Shown in pieces: positions 54,202 through 64,000 of a DNA stretch of 64,000 nucleotides. The translations under genes were made by a program, and so were the position numbers. The first letter of the stretch is position 1, and every line of letters starts with the position of its first letter. The notes under the pieces are model-generated. The model was given only the letters and a program-made list of their open reading frames with translations, did no database searches and had not been told where the DNA came from. Location: NCBI RefSeq assembly GCF_000224145.3, contig NC_020174.2, positions 3,291,026 to 3,355,025 on the forward strand, given 5' to 3'. Source of the stretch: Ciona intestinalis. Lineage: Eukaryota; Chordata; Ascidiacea; Phlebobranchia; Cionidae.

Positions 54202-55900
54202 CAACGCCAGCCACATAAACGATGAAGGTATTTTAATCCTGTTTCTATTTTCCAGAAAGCTATTTAACAGCAAACCAAAGATTTTAAGATAAACACTGGC
54301 AACTCAATTACATTTACCAGCCAAGCAAATTTATTGAATTTCTTTTCGACATCTTTGGTGCAAGGTGGAAAGTAACTCATGTGCGACGTCTAACGGTAAG
54401 ACATTTCCCCTAATCAAATCTTAGTTAACTCGCCAGTCGTAGCATTGTCACGCTAGCAGCAGTATTTTACAGTTGCTACTATTCAAACTAGTTTTAATAA
54501 AAGAAAACAGATCGTAATCGATAAAAATCAATTGCAATGTAATAAAAAAGATATAGACTTATGTTTAGAGAAACGTATATATTTAAGTCAGCTACCAAGT
54601 TGCTGGTCTAATTGCTAGTTTTAAGTAAGAATAGTAAACTTGCATGCTACTATTTTAGTTTTGTAGAAGTAGTTCTCAAATCAATCGATGCTTGATGCGA
54701 TTATGGTTTTAATCTCTTTCTTGACTTGCGTGCATTTTACATATAATTATATAGTTCTCTCCTTTTTAAAACACTTCAGCAAGTCGTAACCCATTATGTC
54801 GCCGCGAATTTTACAAATGCTGTTAGTTTCTTATTTGCTGGGACATTTTTGAAACGAGTTATTTGTCGCACATGCAGTATTGGACGTTTTTAAGTATTTG
54901 CTTTGTCAAACCATTAATTTCTTTCCAGATCAGCGCAAAAATTTGGTAGTTAGGTCTTGCATGACGCCATTCGAAAGATCTTACTGTGTAACCGTTCCCC
55001 ACTCGCTTTAGCGAGAAGGCGTGACGAAGTATGAAAACGCGCCAGGCATGTAATACTACACCATTTGCCTTTCAGAGTTTAGATTACCAGCAGAACAGAC
55101 GAGGCCACGCGCCACCAGAAGCGAAGAACAAGCGAAATACTGAAGGCAGATACAGTTTATGTTCCAGAGTAGTCTTGGGCGTTATGCATTATTTAGAAAA
55201 AAACAGTTCAGTAATTTGGGAATACTGTTTTCTGTAAACTTGGGATTTGTTTTAATGAGTTCTGACAAGGTTTGTGTATATATGCCTGCTACATGCGGAA
55301 GGCAGGGAAATGCAAGGATAGCACTTGAAACTAAGTAGACATTACGAGATTACGTAAACGACCTTAGTGCTGGCTGTGACCTTGATTTTTGGATTGTTTT
55401 ACCAATTACACTGTATTTATTAAGCGATTGTTTGTTTTGAGTCTTGTTTGACGACTATATATCTTCTCTTTAAATTTTTCTTACGCGTAATATTTTGCAC
55501 GGTAAAGGTTCTTGAATACTGATATCATTATTTTATCGCTAAATTGTTTGTTTTGGCGTACGTGCGAGAGCGCTTTCTCCCTCCGTTTATCTAAATTCAC
55601 TAAGTTTCGATTTTCCAGTGATATAAACGTCCAAAACCATTCGCGGTCTCGATGTATGCCCGAACAAAGCGCGTACGATATACAGCCTTGGGTTTTTAAC
55701 TGCTGTACAGTGAAAAGCAGTCCCGGGGAAGTAGGGTTAGGAGAATTGTAGTAAAGAAAAAAGGCCTTGAAAAATATCCAAGGCGCCATGCGTCATTGGA
55801 AAGACCAAAGAAAGCTATTCGTTTTCGAGTCAACGCGTTTTTATACTTAGATTATGTTACGTTAGAATGTAGACTACTATATAGTCTGGCAAGCAGAATC

Positions 55901-55981
55901 ATGGGCACTATTGTTTCGAAATCCAGCAAGAATAGCAAGAATGAAAAACCGACATCGAGGGAAAAGAAAACTTTAGTCAAA
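55901..55981 (+). CDS. WDR86: First coding exon of WDR86 with a myristoylation-like start
   Basis: Twenty-seven codons, MGTIVSKSSKNSKNEK onward, basic and polar after the Gly. The frame is also open upstream to 55796, but this ATG gives the Gly2 start, and the human protein, as I recall it, also begins Met-Gly. The donor is GTAATT. Confidence 0.6.
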
Positions 55982-58900
55982 GTAATTATATATATAAATA
56001 TATACATATAGTACTGTGGGGTAAGACAGGACACCTTTGGCACACAATATTCAAATTTTTGAACGTTTTTATAAACAATTAACAACGGTCTATGGAAGTC
56101 GTGAGAATACGGTTTTACAATTCTATAATTTTTTTTTGTTTATTACTTAATGAGACAAGAAAATATATTGAAAAGGTGTCCCATTTTCCCCATTTTATTA
56201 CATTTACGACTTGTGTGCACATAAGGTATTAAAGTTTGCGGTTTGTTTAGACACTGGGAGGTCATACCGGCGGTATCAACTGTATGGATTTATCAGCATC
56301 GAAAGTACTTCTTCTTAACCGGATCGGATGATAGAACTGCTCGGATCTGGAACATCAACACATATGAATGCACTGTGAGTTTACATATAGTAGAGTGGGG
56401 GGAAATGGGCGGGGAAGGTGGGACACCTTTTCATTCTCTTTTCTCGTCCCATTTCGTCGCCAGCAACACACGTCTTTCGTTGTTTTCAATTAACAGATCT
56501 TATCATAATCGAATAGATAAAAAATCTAGCAATATATAGTAGGGTGGGGCAGATGGGACACCTTTTCATTCTATTCTATCGTCCCATTTAGTAGTAAACA
56601 AAAAACATTCAAGGAATTATAAAACCATATCCTCACGACTCCCATAGACCGTTGTTATTTGTTTAAAACATGATCGGGATATTTAGATGTTAGGTGCAAA
56701 AGATGTGAGGGTACGGTTTTATATTTCTTTAAATGTTTTTTTTGCTACCAATTGGGACGAGAAAATGTAACAAAAGGTGTCCTATCTTCCCCCTACTATA
56801 CAAAATGGTTTTCCAAGAAAAAATATGTTATTGTTTCGCTGCAGGTTGTCCTTGAGGGCCATTCTGGTTACATCAGCTGCTGTAAAATGTGGGAAAACCA
56901 ATTTGCCCTTACTGGTAGCTTCGACAAAACTATACGAAAATGGAACCCAGTTTCCGGGAATTGCGTGATGAAACTGGACGGGCACAGGTGAAAGCGTAAC
57001 AGCAGTGTTCGAGTTATATTTACAATGCTACGCAACGGCGTGTTACGTAAAGAAACCTACCTCAAAGCTTCTCATAAATTATTGATACCTAATAACGCGC
57101 CTTTCGCTATACATCCATTTTATATTAGATTCTCGCCTGGATCGCCATGTGGTAGTTTAAATTATGTATATGTAAGACACAAATATTATCTACACGCATA
57201 TTTTTTTCTAGTTTTTCCATAACTAATGACGAAATATGAATTTTTTTATTAATGAGGTTATACTCAACTTTTTAAATGTAAAATGATGCTTAAGTGGTTA
57301 AGCTTAAGTATACGCATTATTAAAATACATAAACAATCAACATGTTCATTAACCTGACGATATTCAGTCTGATTACATAGTAGGGTGAGGAAAGATGGGA
57401 CACCTTGCGTTCTATTTTCTCGTTCCATTTGCTAGTAAACAAAAAAAGCATTTAAAGAATTATAAAACCGTATCCTTGCAGTTCCTATAGACCGTTGTCA
57501 ATTGTTTAAAACACGATTAGGATATTTGGGTATTGTGTGTTAAAGGTGCCTGGTCTTTCCCCACCCTACTATATGTTATGTTGGCGTAAAATGGCCCACA
57601 TTTTCCTTCTCTTTTGTCGCCCCATTTGCTAGTAAACAAAGATCTATACAGAATTATATAACCGTGTCACCATGATTCTAAAAGAGCGCTGTTAATTTAA
57701 GCGCTGTTAAAAACGATGAGGTTTTATGAGATATTATGTTCTAACGGTATCCATCTTACCCCATTTCTATTCTATGTNNNNNNNNNNNNNNNNNNNNNNN
57801 NNNNNNNNNNNNNNNNNNNNNNNNNNNGATCATGTTAGCACCCAATTTCTCATATTTCCCAAACGTGTTTTAAACAATTAAAAACCTCTTTTAGAACCCT
57901 GGGGATACGGTTATATAATTCTGTAAATATTCTTTGTTTACTACCAAATAGAACGATAAAAAAATATAAAGACAGCCCTCTAGTTACCCCAAACTACTAT
58001 ATTATTCTGCTATATATGTATATGGGCGTGTATGGAATTATAGGATTTAGCAGGTCACAGCCAGGCTGTATTTCGACATGGTTACATTATTATAAACATT
58101 CGAAATGGTGACACTACCAAACAAAGCATCGCTTTTCATCTCCGTCGTATTGAGCTGAACTATATATGTGGTCAAATAAAGCGTATTTTATAAATTATTC
58201 AACGATTCCAAAATACAGCCTCTCAGTTCGAGAACCTACTGACTTATTACACGGGTGTATACAAAGAAATATTCGAGCCTTTTGGGTTGTAGTTCATAAT
58301 AATGTATTCAAATTTGAACCCTTTAACAATTGCCATAGTGAGCAATTTATACTTTGTTCTGTGTTTAGGTTCAAGCGACAACACAATAAGGAAATGGAAT
58401 TTATCCAGCGGTGAAATCCTGAAAACTTTCAAAGGACATGAAGGATCTGTAATTTGTTTACAGGTAGCTAAAATTCATTTTTAATACGGTGTAAAGATAT
58501 TTTATCTGTTTCGATGTCTTATTTAGTACGATGTAAATATATTTTATGAAATTTTAATTTAACTAATATTCTGCTACCGTTGTGGGCGTATGTGTCCTTA
58601 GGCAAGACGCTTAACAGTAATTGCTTCAACCCAGTCATGCCTAATCTATGGCTGTCCAAATTGTCAGCCACAGTATAATAAGCCCCCACAAAGTAACATT
58701 CATGGTAACTCGTAAGCGAGCACGAGGTGTATGAAACAAAACACCCGTGTTATAACGAATGTCACTTTTCGACCACGCGAGGGTAAGAGCTACATTTATA
58801 CAGACATATACAATAAAGTGCGTTTACGTGTCGTTTGGTATTGGTTATGATTACAATATTAGTCACCAATATATAGTAGGGTGGGGTAAGTTGGGACACC

Positions 58901-61900
58901 TTTAGCACATGATATTCAAACATCCTGATCGTGTTTTAAACAATTAACAACGGTCTATGAAAGTCGTAAGGATACAGATTTATAATTCATTAAATGTTCT
59001 TTGTTTACTACCAAATGGGGCGAGGAAATGGAATGAAAAGGTGTCTCATCTTCCCCAACCCTACTATATTCAAGTTAAAAATAGTAATTTTTACAACGTA
59101 AAAAAAGCGAGTCACACTTATTTATTTGTTCCTATTTTCAGTTGAGCAACAGACTCCTTTATAGCGCGAGCGTCGACTCTACAGCTCGGTGTTGGGTTGC
59201 AGAATTCGGTGACACAACTAGAAAATACGTTGGCCACGAACATATGATATCCGATATGAAGTACCAACGAGGAATTGGTNNNNNNNNNNNNNNNNNNNNN
59301 NNNNNNNNNNNNNNNNNNNNNNNNNNNNNNNNNNNNNNNNNNNNNNNNNNNNNNNNNNNNNNNNNNNNNNNNNNNNNNNNNNNNNNNNNNNNNNNNNNNN
59401 NNNNCGAGCTCTAGGAGGATCCCCCATATTTTTTTCTAGTTTTTCCATAACTAATGACGAAATATGAATTTTTTTATTAATGAGGTTATACTCAACTTTT
59501 TAAATGTAAAGTGTGCTGAAGTGGTTAAGCTAAAGTATACGCAATATTAAAATACATAAACAATCAACATGTTCATTAACCTGACGATATTCGGTCTGAA
59601 TACATAGTAGGGTGGGGAAAGATAGGACACCTTTTTATTCTATTTTCTCGTTCCATTTGCTAGTAAACAAAAAAAGCATTTAAAGAATTATAAAACCGTA
59701 TCCTTGCAGTTCCTATAGACCGTTGTCAATTGTTTAAAACACGATTAGGATATTTAGGTGTTGTGTGCTAAAGGTGCCTGGTCTTTCCCCACCCTACTGT
59801 ATGTTATGTTGGCGTAAAACGGCCCACATTTTCCTTCTCTTTTGTCGCCCCATTTGCTAGTAAACAAAGATCTATACAGAATTATATAACCGTGTCACCA
59901 TGATTCTAAAAGAGCGCTGTTAATTTAAGCGCTGTTAAAAACGATGAGGTTTTATGAGATATTATGTTCTAACGGTATCCATCTTACCCCATTTCTATTC
60001 TATGTGGGTTAAGTCCCGCTGCCTGGCCAGCCATGGGTACTAGATTTAGGCCAGGATTGGCCCATTACCCCAACACCCAGGGTGCTATTGTAGTATTTTT
60101 TCTATTCTGTGTGAGTAAGATCCTTCAATGTGGCACACCATGGGTCCTGGATTTAGGCCAGAATTGGCCCATTACCTCGCACTAGTACTATATTGCCACA
60201 AAGTTAGGGTGGTGGAAGATGGGACACCTTTTCATTCTATATTCTCGGCTTAATTGGCAGTAAACAAAGAACATTCAAAGAATTATAAAACTATATTCTC
60301 ACAACTCTATAGACCGTTGCTAATTGTTTAAAACACGATCAAGATATTTAAACATTGCGTGCTAAAGGTGTCCCGTCTTTCCCCACCCTACTATACGCAA
60401 TACGAGGCCCGTGCAATTTTACCTATTTGTCCCACCCCAGAGGAATAAATAAGTCGCCACCATTATTATTATTATTCTAACTCTGCTTTATATTTCTCAG
60501 CGGTACAGTGAACCGACTACTTGTACAAGACGAAAATCTTTTCACCACCTCCTACGATAGTTTGGTAATGTGTTGGAACTTACGCAGTGGCGAAGTCTGC
60601 CACGTTTTTAAAGGCCACAGTAAAAGCGTTCTCCCCATATGCTACGTACATGGGAGTCAATTAGAAAGTGGAAACGACAACAGTGTCGGTGGCATTGTGA
60701 CAGGTAATGCTTTCCGAAATGTAACTCCTTTTCCGAAATATTAGATTTCTTTTTTGAAATATAGTAGGGTGGAGGAAGACGGTAACCTTTTCATTTTATT
60801 TTTTCGTCTCATTTGGCAGTAAACAAAAAATATTCAAAGAATTATAAAATCGTATTCTCACGACTACCATAGACCGTTGTTAATTGTTTAAAACTTGATC
60901 AGAATATTTTAATATTATGTCCTAATGATGAATCCCATCTTCCCCCTCTTTATCCCATCTCCCCCACTCTACTTACTAAACAATTGTTATTAATAAAAGG
61001 ATCAATGGACAACACAGCTCGGATGTGGGACGTTGGGAGCGGGAGTCAACTCCGCTCCTTCCGAGGACACAAAGGAGCGGTTCTGTGCTTGGTCGTCGAT
61101 GCAGAAAAAAAGCTTTTGTTTACAGGTACAACTATTGTTTTAGATTAATAAAAATGGAAAGGGAAATAGTTTGATCTTATGCATAGGTCTATATAATAGG
61201 GTGGGGAAAGATGTGACACCTTTAGCACATAATATCCAAATATTCCGATGGTGTTTTAAACAATTAACAACGGTCTATGGGAGTCGCGAGGATACGGTTT
61301 TATAATTCTTTGAATGTTTTTGTTTACTACCAAATGGGACGTAAAAGTGGAATAAAAAGGGTCCCATCTTCCTTCTAAATATAGAAATGGTATATACTGG
61401 GTAAGATGGATCATGTTAGCACCCAATTTCCCATATATTTCCCAAACGTGTTTTAAACAATTAAAAACCTCTTTTAGAACCCTGGGGATACGGTTATATA
61501 ATTCTGTAAATATTCTTTGTTTACTACCAAATAGAACGATAAAAAAATATAAAGACAGCCCTCTAGTTACCCCAAACTACTATATTATTCTGCTATATAT
61601 GTATATGGGCGTGTATGGAATTATAGGATTTAGCAGGTCACAGCCAGGCTGTATTTCGACATGGTTACATTATTATAAACATTCGAAATGGTGACACTAC
61701 CAAACAAAGCATCGCTTTTCATCTCCGTCGTATTGAGCTGAACTATATATGTGGTCAAATAAAGCGTATTTTATAAATTATTCAACGATTCCAAAATACA
61801 GCCTCTCAGTTCGAGAACCTACTGACTTATTACACGGGTGTATACAAAGAAATATTCGAGCCTTTTGGGTTGTAGTTCATAATAATGTATTCAAATTTGA

Positions 61901-63765
61901 ACCCTTTAACAATTGCCATAGTGAGCAATTTATACTTTGTTCTGTGTTTAGGTTCAAGCGACAACACAATAAGGAAATGGAATTTATCCAGCGGTGAAAT
62001 CCTGAAAACTTTCAAAGGACATGAAGGATCTGTAATTTGTTTACAGGTAGCTAAAATTCATTTTTAATACGGTGTAAAGATATTTTATCTGTTTCGATGT
62101 CTATGTTTAGTACGGTGTAAATATATTTTATGAAATTTTAATTTAACTAATGTTCTGCTACCATTGTGGGCGTATGTGTCCTTAGGCAAGACGCTTAACA
62201 GTAATTGCTTCAACCCAGTCATGCCTAATCTATGGCTGTCCAAATTGTCAGCCACAGTAATAAGCCCCCACACAGCACGAGGTGTATAAAACAGAACACC
62301 CGTGTTATAACGAATGTCACTTTTCGACCACGCGAGGGCAAGAGCTACATTTATACAGACATATACAATAAAGTGCGTTTACGAGTCGTTTGGTATTGGT
62401 TATGATTACAATATAAGTCACCAATATATAGTAGGGTGGGGTAAGTTGGGACACCTTTAGCACATGATATTCAAACATCCTGATCGTGTTTTAAACAATT
62501 AACAACGGTCTATGAAAGTCGTAAAGATACATTTTATAATTCATTAAATGTTCTTTGTTTACTACCAAATGGAGCGAGGAAATGGAATAAAAAGGTGTCC
62601 CATCTTCCCCAACCCTACTATATTCAAGTTAAAAATAGTAATTTTTACAACGTAAAAACAGCGAGTCACACTTATTTATTTGTTCTTATTTTCAGTTGAG
62701 CAACAGACTCCTTTATAGCGCGAGCGTCGACTCTACAGCTCGGTGTTGGGTTGCAGAATTCGGTGACACAACTAGAAAATACGTTGGCCACGAACATATG
62801 ATATCCGACATGAAGTACCAACGAGGAATTGGTAATGAAATAAAAAAAATCAATTTTGGATAAATTTTTAAGCAATTTTTCTTCAGTTTTTACGGCTTCT
62901 GGGGACAGCTGCGTCCGAGCTTTTGACTCAAAATCGGGACATTTAAAAAGAACTTACCGAGGGCACAAGTATCTTGTCAACTGTCTTATGGTGAGGAGTG
63001 TACGAAAAAAGATGTTAATTTTATATAGTAGTATAGGAAAAAATGGGACACCTTTAGTGCATATTACCTAAATATCCTGATCGTATTTTAAACAACTAAC
63101 AGAGGTATATTGGGGTAGTGAGGATACGGTTATATAATTCTTTGAATGTTCTTTGTTTACTGCCAATTGAGTCGAGAAAATAGAATGAAAAAGTGTCCCA
63201 TCTACCCCCACCCTACTGTATGTTTATTATGTATTTAAAAATTGTGTGTAGATATAATATAAACTAATTTAGATATCTGTGTTTCCCCTTTTGTTACCAG
63301 ACATTAGAAGATACATTATTAAGCGGATCTTACGATGGCAGTATCAAAATATGGAACACGAAAGATCTGTTGAAGGATCACGTCACAGAAGACATGTCCT
63401 CTCCCGGTAACTCTGTCGCTTCGTTAAGAAATCGAAATGATTCCATTGACACGCCTGCTACTGCAAATACTGAACCCAGAGAAGTAGACAGCAATACTGA
63501 TAACTTAATGCTAGAAGACAGTGTAATGAGTAAAATAAAAAGCAAAGTAAACAATGAACGTGATCATGGCGCAAGAAAAGAAACAAGTTATAGAAAAACA
63601 AGACGCAATCGTAATGCTCGTGTCGTGCCGACAAACGAGTCCGAATCTAACATTAACAACAACAACAACAACTTTGATGATATGTTGAAACCGACATCTA
63701 ATGAAGAATCTACAGAAGCTTACGCCATACCTTCTTCAAGGTTGTTAAGTATTATGGTAGCATAA
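55901..63765 (+). CDS. WDR86: WDR86-type WD40-repeat protein
   Basis: Nine exons in the correct repeat order: 55901-55981, 56251-56374, 56845-56987, 60501-60703, 61000-61125, 61952-62046, 62696-62831, 62887-62990 and 63301-63765. With one surplus base removed from exon 2 they join to about 491 residues. Eight WD repeats form a beta-propeller, a protein-binding scaffold. The order and phrases (VNRLL..FTTSYD, RGHKGAVLCLV, GHEGSVICLQLSNRLLYSAS, FTASGDSCVRAFDSKSG) match WDR86. The N-terminus MGTIVSKSS has Gly2, Ser6 and Lys7 as in N-myristoylated proteins. A 135-residue Asn/Ser/charged tail follows the last repeat. Exon copies at 58369-58463 and 59142-59277 are out of order and out of phase and are excluded. 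Confidence 0.88.
56009..56199 (+). mobile_element. Family M MITE, forward
   Basis: Fills most of the first WDR86 intron. Confidence 0.8.
56251..56374 (+). CDS. WDR86: WDR86 exon 2 (WD repeat 1) with a one-base frameshift
   Basis: The exon opens TLGGHTGGINCMDLSASKV in phase 0 and ends TGSDDRTARIWNINTYECT in another frame. Dropping one A of the AA at 56317-56318 makes the exon 123 bases and restores both frame and phase with exon 3. A sequencing error is likely. Confidence 0.8.
56387..56457 (-). mobile_element. Family M MITE, reverse, left third only
   Basis: Starts 13 bases after the donor of WDR86 exon 2. Confidence 0.65.
56538..56798 (-). mobile_element. Family M MITE, composite of two copies
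   Basis: A reverse copy runs into the right half of a forward copy. Confidence 0.75.
57377..57574 (-). mobile_element. Family M MITE, reverse (in the duplicated block)
   Basis: Allelic counterpart of 59605-59800; an old diverged copy follows at 57590-57777. Confidence 0.8.
57778..57827. other. Assembly gap (50 N) in the duplicated WDR86 block
   Basis: Judged from the other copy, about 1.4 kb (counterpart of 60006-61408, with exons 4 and 5) is missing here. Confidence 0.75.
57836..58000 (+). mobile_element. Family M MITE, forward, diverged (in the duplicated block)
   Basis: Counterpart of 61397-61580. Confidence 0.65.
58572..58800 (+). mobile_element. Family S SINE, forward, head lost (in the duplicated block)
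   Basis: Counterpart of 62155-62345, which additionally lacks part of the tail. Confidence 0.75.
58875..59065 (+). mobile_element. Family M MITE, forward (in the duplicated block)
   Basis: Counterpart of 62430-62623. Confidence 0.85.
59280..59404. other. Assembly gap (125 N)
   Basis: It ends the duplicated WDR86 block at the donor of the exon 7 copy. The probable vector remnant follows. Confidence 0.8.
59405..59425. other. Probable cloning-vector remnant at a contig edge
   Basis: Directly after the gap, CTCTAGGAGGATCCCCC resembles the pUC polylinker CTCTAGAGGATCCCC, which abuts inserts cloned at SmaI, with one extra G and one extra C. These bases do not match the other copy of this locus, whose similarity starts only after them. 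Confidence 0.65.
59605..59800 (-). mobile_element. Family M MITE, reverse
   Basis: Followed by an old diverged copy at 59812-60005. Confidence 0.8.
60203..60392 (-). mobile_element. Family M MITE, reverse
   Basis: Last repeat before WDR86 exon 4. Confidence 0.85.
60762..60973 (-). mobile_element. Family M MITE, reverse
   Basis: Fills 212 of the 296 bases of WDR86 intron 60704-60999, ending 26 bases before the exon. Confidence 0.85.
61193..61378 (+). mobile_element. Family M MITE, forward
   Basis: Right terminus lost; an older copy follows directly at 61397-61580. Confidence 0.8.
62430..62623 (+). mobile_element. Family M MITE, forward
   Basis: WDR86 intron before exon 7. Confidence 0.85.
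63027..63222 (+). mobile_element. Family M MITE, forward
   Basis: Fills 196 of the 310 bases of the last WDR86 intron. Confidence 0.85.
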
Positions 63766-63809
63766 TAATATTTAATGCATCTGAACATTAACTAAAATTT
63801 ATACAATTA

Positions 63810-64000
63810 TAGTAGCGTGGGTTAAGATGGGACAACTTTTCATTCTTTTTTTTTGTCTCATTTGGTAGTGCACAAAGCACATTTAAAGGTTTGTATAACT
63901 GTATCCTCACGACTCTTATATAACGTTTATTGTTTTAAACCACGATCCGGATATTTGGGTATCATGTGCTAAAGGTGTCCCATCTTCCCCACCCTACTAT
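63810..64000 (-). mobile_element. Family M MITE, reverse, reaching the window end
   Basis: Right terminus ends with the window; lies just past the WDR86 stop. Confidence 0.8.

Larger units (their letters stand above)
52607..55900. other. Region between NR4A and WDR86
   Basis: Holds the NR4A 3' end, two MITEs, two CRE clusters, a TATA-like box and the 54148 hairpin. 54.4-55.9 kb shows nothing I recognise; WDR86 leader exons may lie here. Confidence 0.5.
57194..59279 (+). other. Misplaced second copy of WDR86 intron and exon sequence
   Basis: 57194-57777 matches 59426-60005, and 57828-59279 matches 61409-62831, with scattered small differences. The block is bounded by gaps (57778-57827 and 59280-59404). 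It contains copies of exon 6 (58369-58463) and exon 7 (59142-59277) placed before exon 4, in the wrong phase after exon 3. An alternative allele scaffolded in tandem explains it best. Confidence 0.85.

Noticed and set aside
55031..55237. 68-codon frame upstream of WDR86
   Set aside because: No domain, no splice support and low-complexity composition.
58166..58414. 82-codon frame found identically at 61749-61997
   Set aside because: Both are intron sequence running out of frame into WDR86 exon 6, present twice because of the misplaced allele.
57194..59279. Tandem gain of WD repeats in WDR86
   Set aside because: The copies are out of order, out of phase and bounded by gaps and probable vector sequence, so a real exon duplication is unlikely.
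1..64000. CRISPR arrays, prokaryotic operons or integrated viral genes
   Set aside because: No direct-repeat/spacer arrays of CRISPR type, no long intronless foreign genes and no reverse transcriptase or transposase frames were seen.

Overview
The window looks like a tunicate genome, most likely Ciona. The reasons are AT-rich DNA, many short GT-AG introns, metazoan genes that include a chordate-type fibronectin type I module, and very dense small repeats resembling the Ciona MITE and composite SINE families I remember as Cimi-1 and Cics-1 (names not checked). All gene models below were built by hand from splice sites, reading-frame continuity and family similarity. No search was run.

Layout. 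(1) 1-11411, minus strand: the middle of a fibronectin-like mosaic protein (FN3, FN1-like, Ig and FN3 modules), running off the window start and losing its 5' end at an assembly gap. (2) 11757-25445, plus: an oxysterol-binding-protein-related protein of the OSBPL3/6/7 type with a FFAT-like motif and a complete lipid-binding domain; its PH-domain end is missing at the same gap. (3) 26988-41212, plus: a complete 26-exon receptor of about 1319 residues with a signal peptide, 16-18 LDL-receptor class A type modules, no leucine-rich repeats, and a relaxin-receptor-like seven-helix domain. (4) 41213-47952: gene-poor DNA with CRE-like sites and candidate promoters, then 47953-52606, plus: an NR4A orphan nuclear receptor with a very long N-terminal region. 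(5) 52607-55900: a second CRE-like cluster, then 55901-63765, plus: a WDR86-type eight-WD-repeat protein with a myristoylation-like N-terminus, disturbed by what appears to be a misplaced second allele (57194-59279).

Repeats explain most non-coding sequence. Family M is a ~190 bp terminal-inverted-repeat element with about 50 copies, and many short introns are little more than one copy. Family S is a tRNA-headed SINE. Family R is a short retroposon-like element. S and R share a small hairpin block with an apparent compensatory base change. A hAT-like element with 8 bp target duplications occurs twice at the same relative position, which exposes a duplicated exon in the OSBPL-like gene.

The genes do not form an obvious pathway. 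The points most worth a second look are the LDLa-only receptor with a paired-module ectodomain, a frame-preserving exon of that receptor enclosed by a perfect 45 bp inverted repeat, introns made almost entirely of one MITE, CRE clusters around NR4A and WDR86, and several assembly faults, including a probable vector remnant at 59405-59425.
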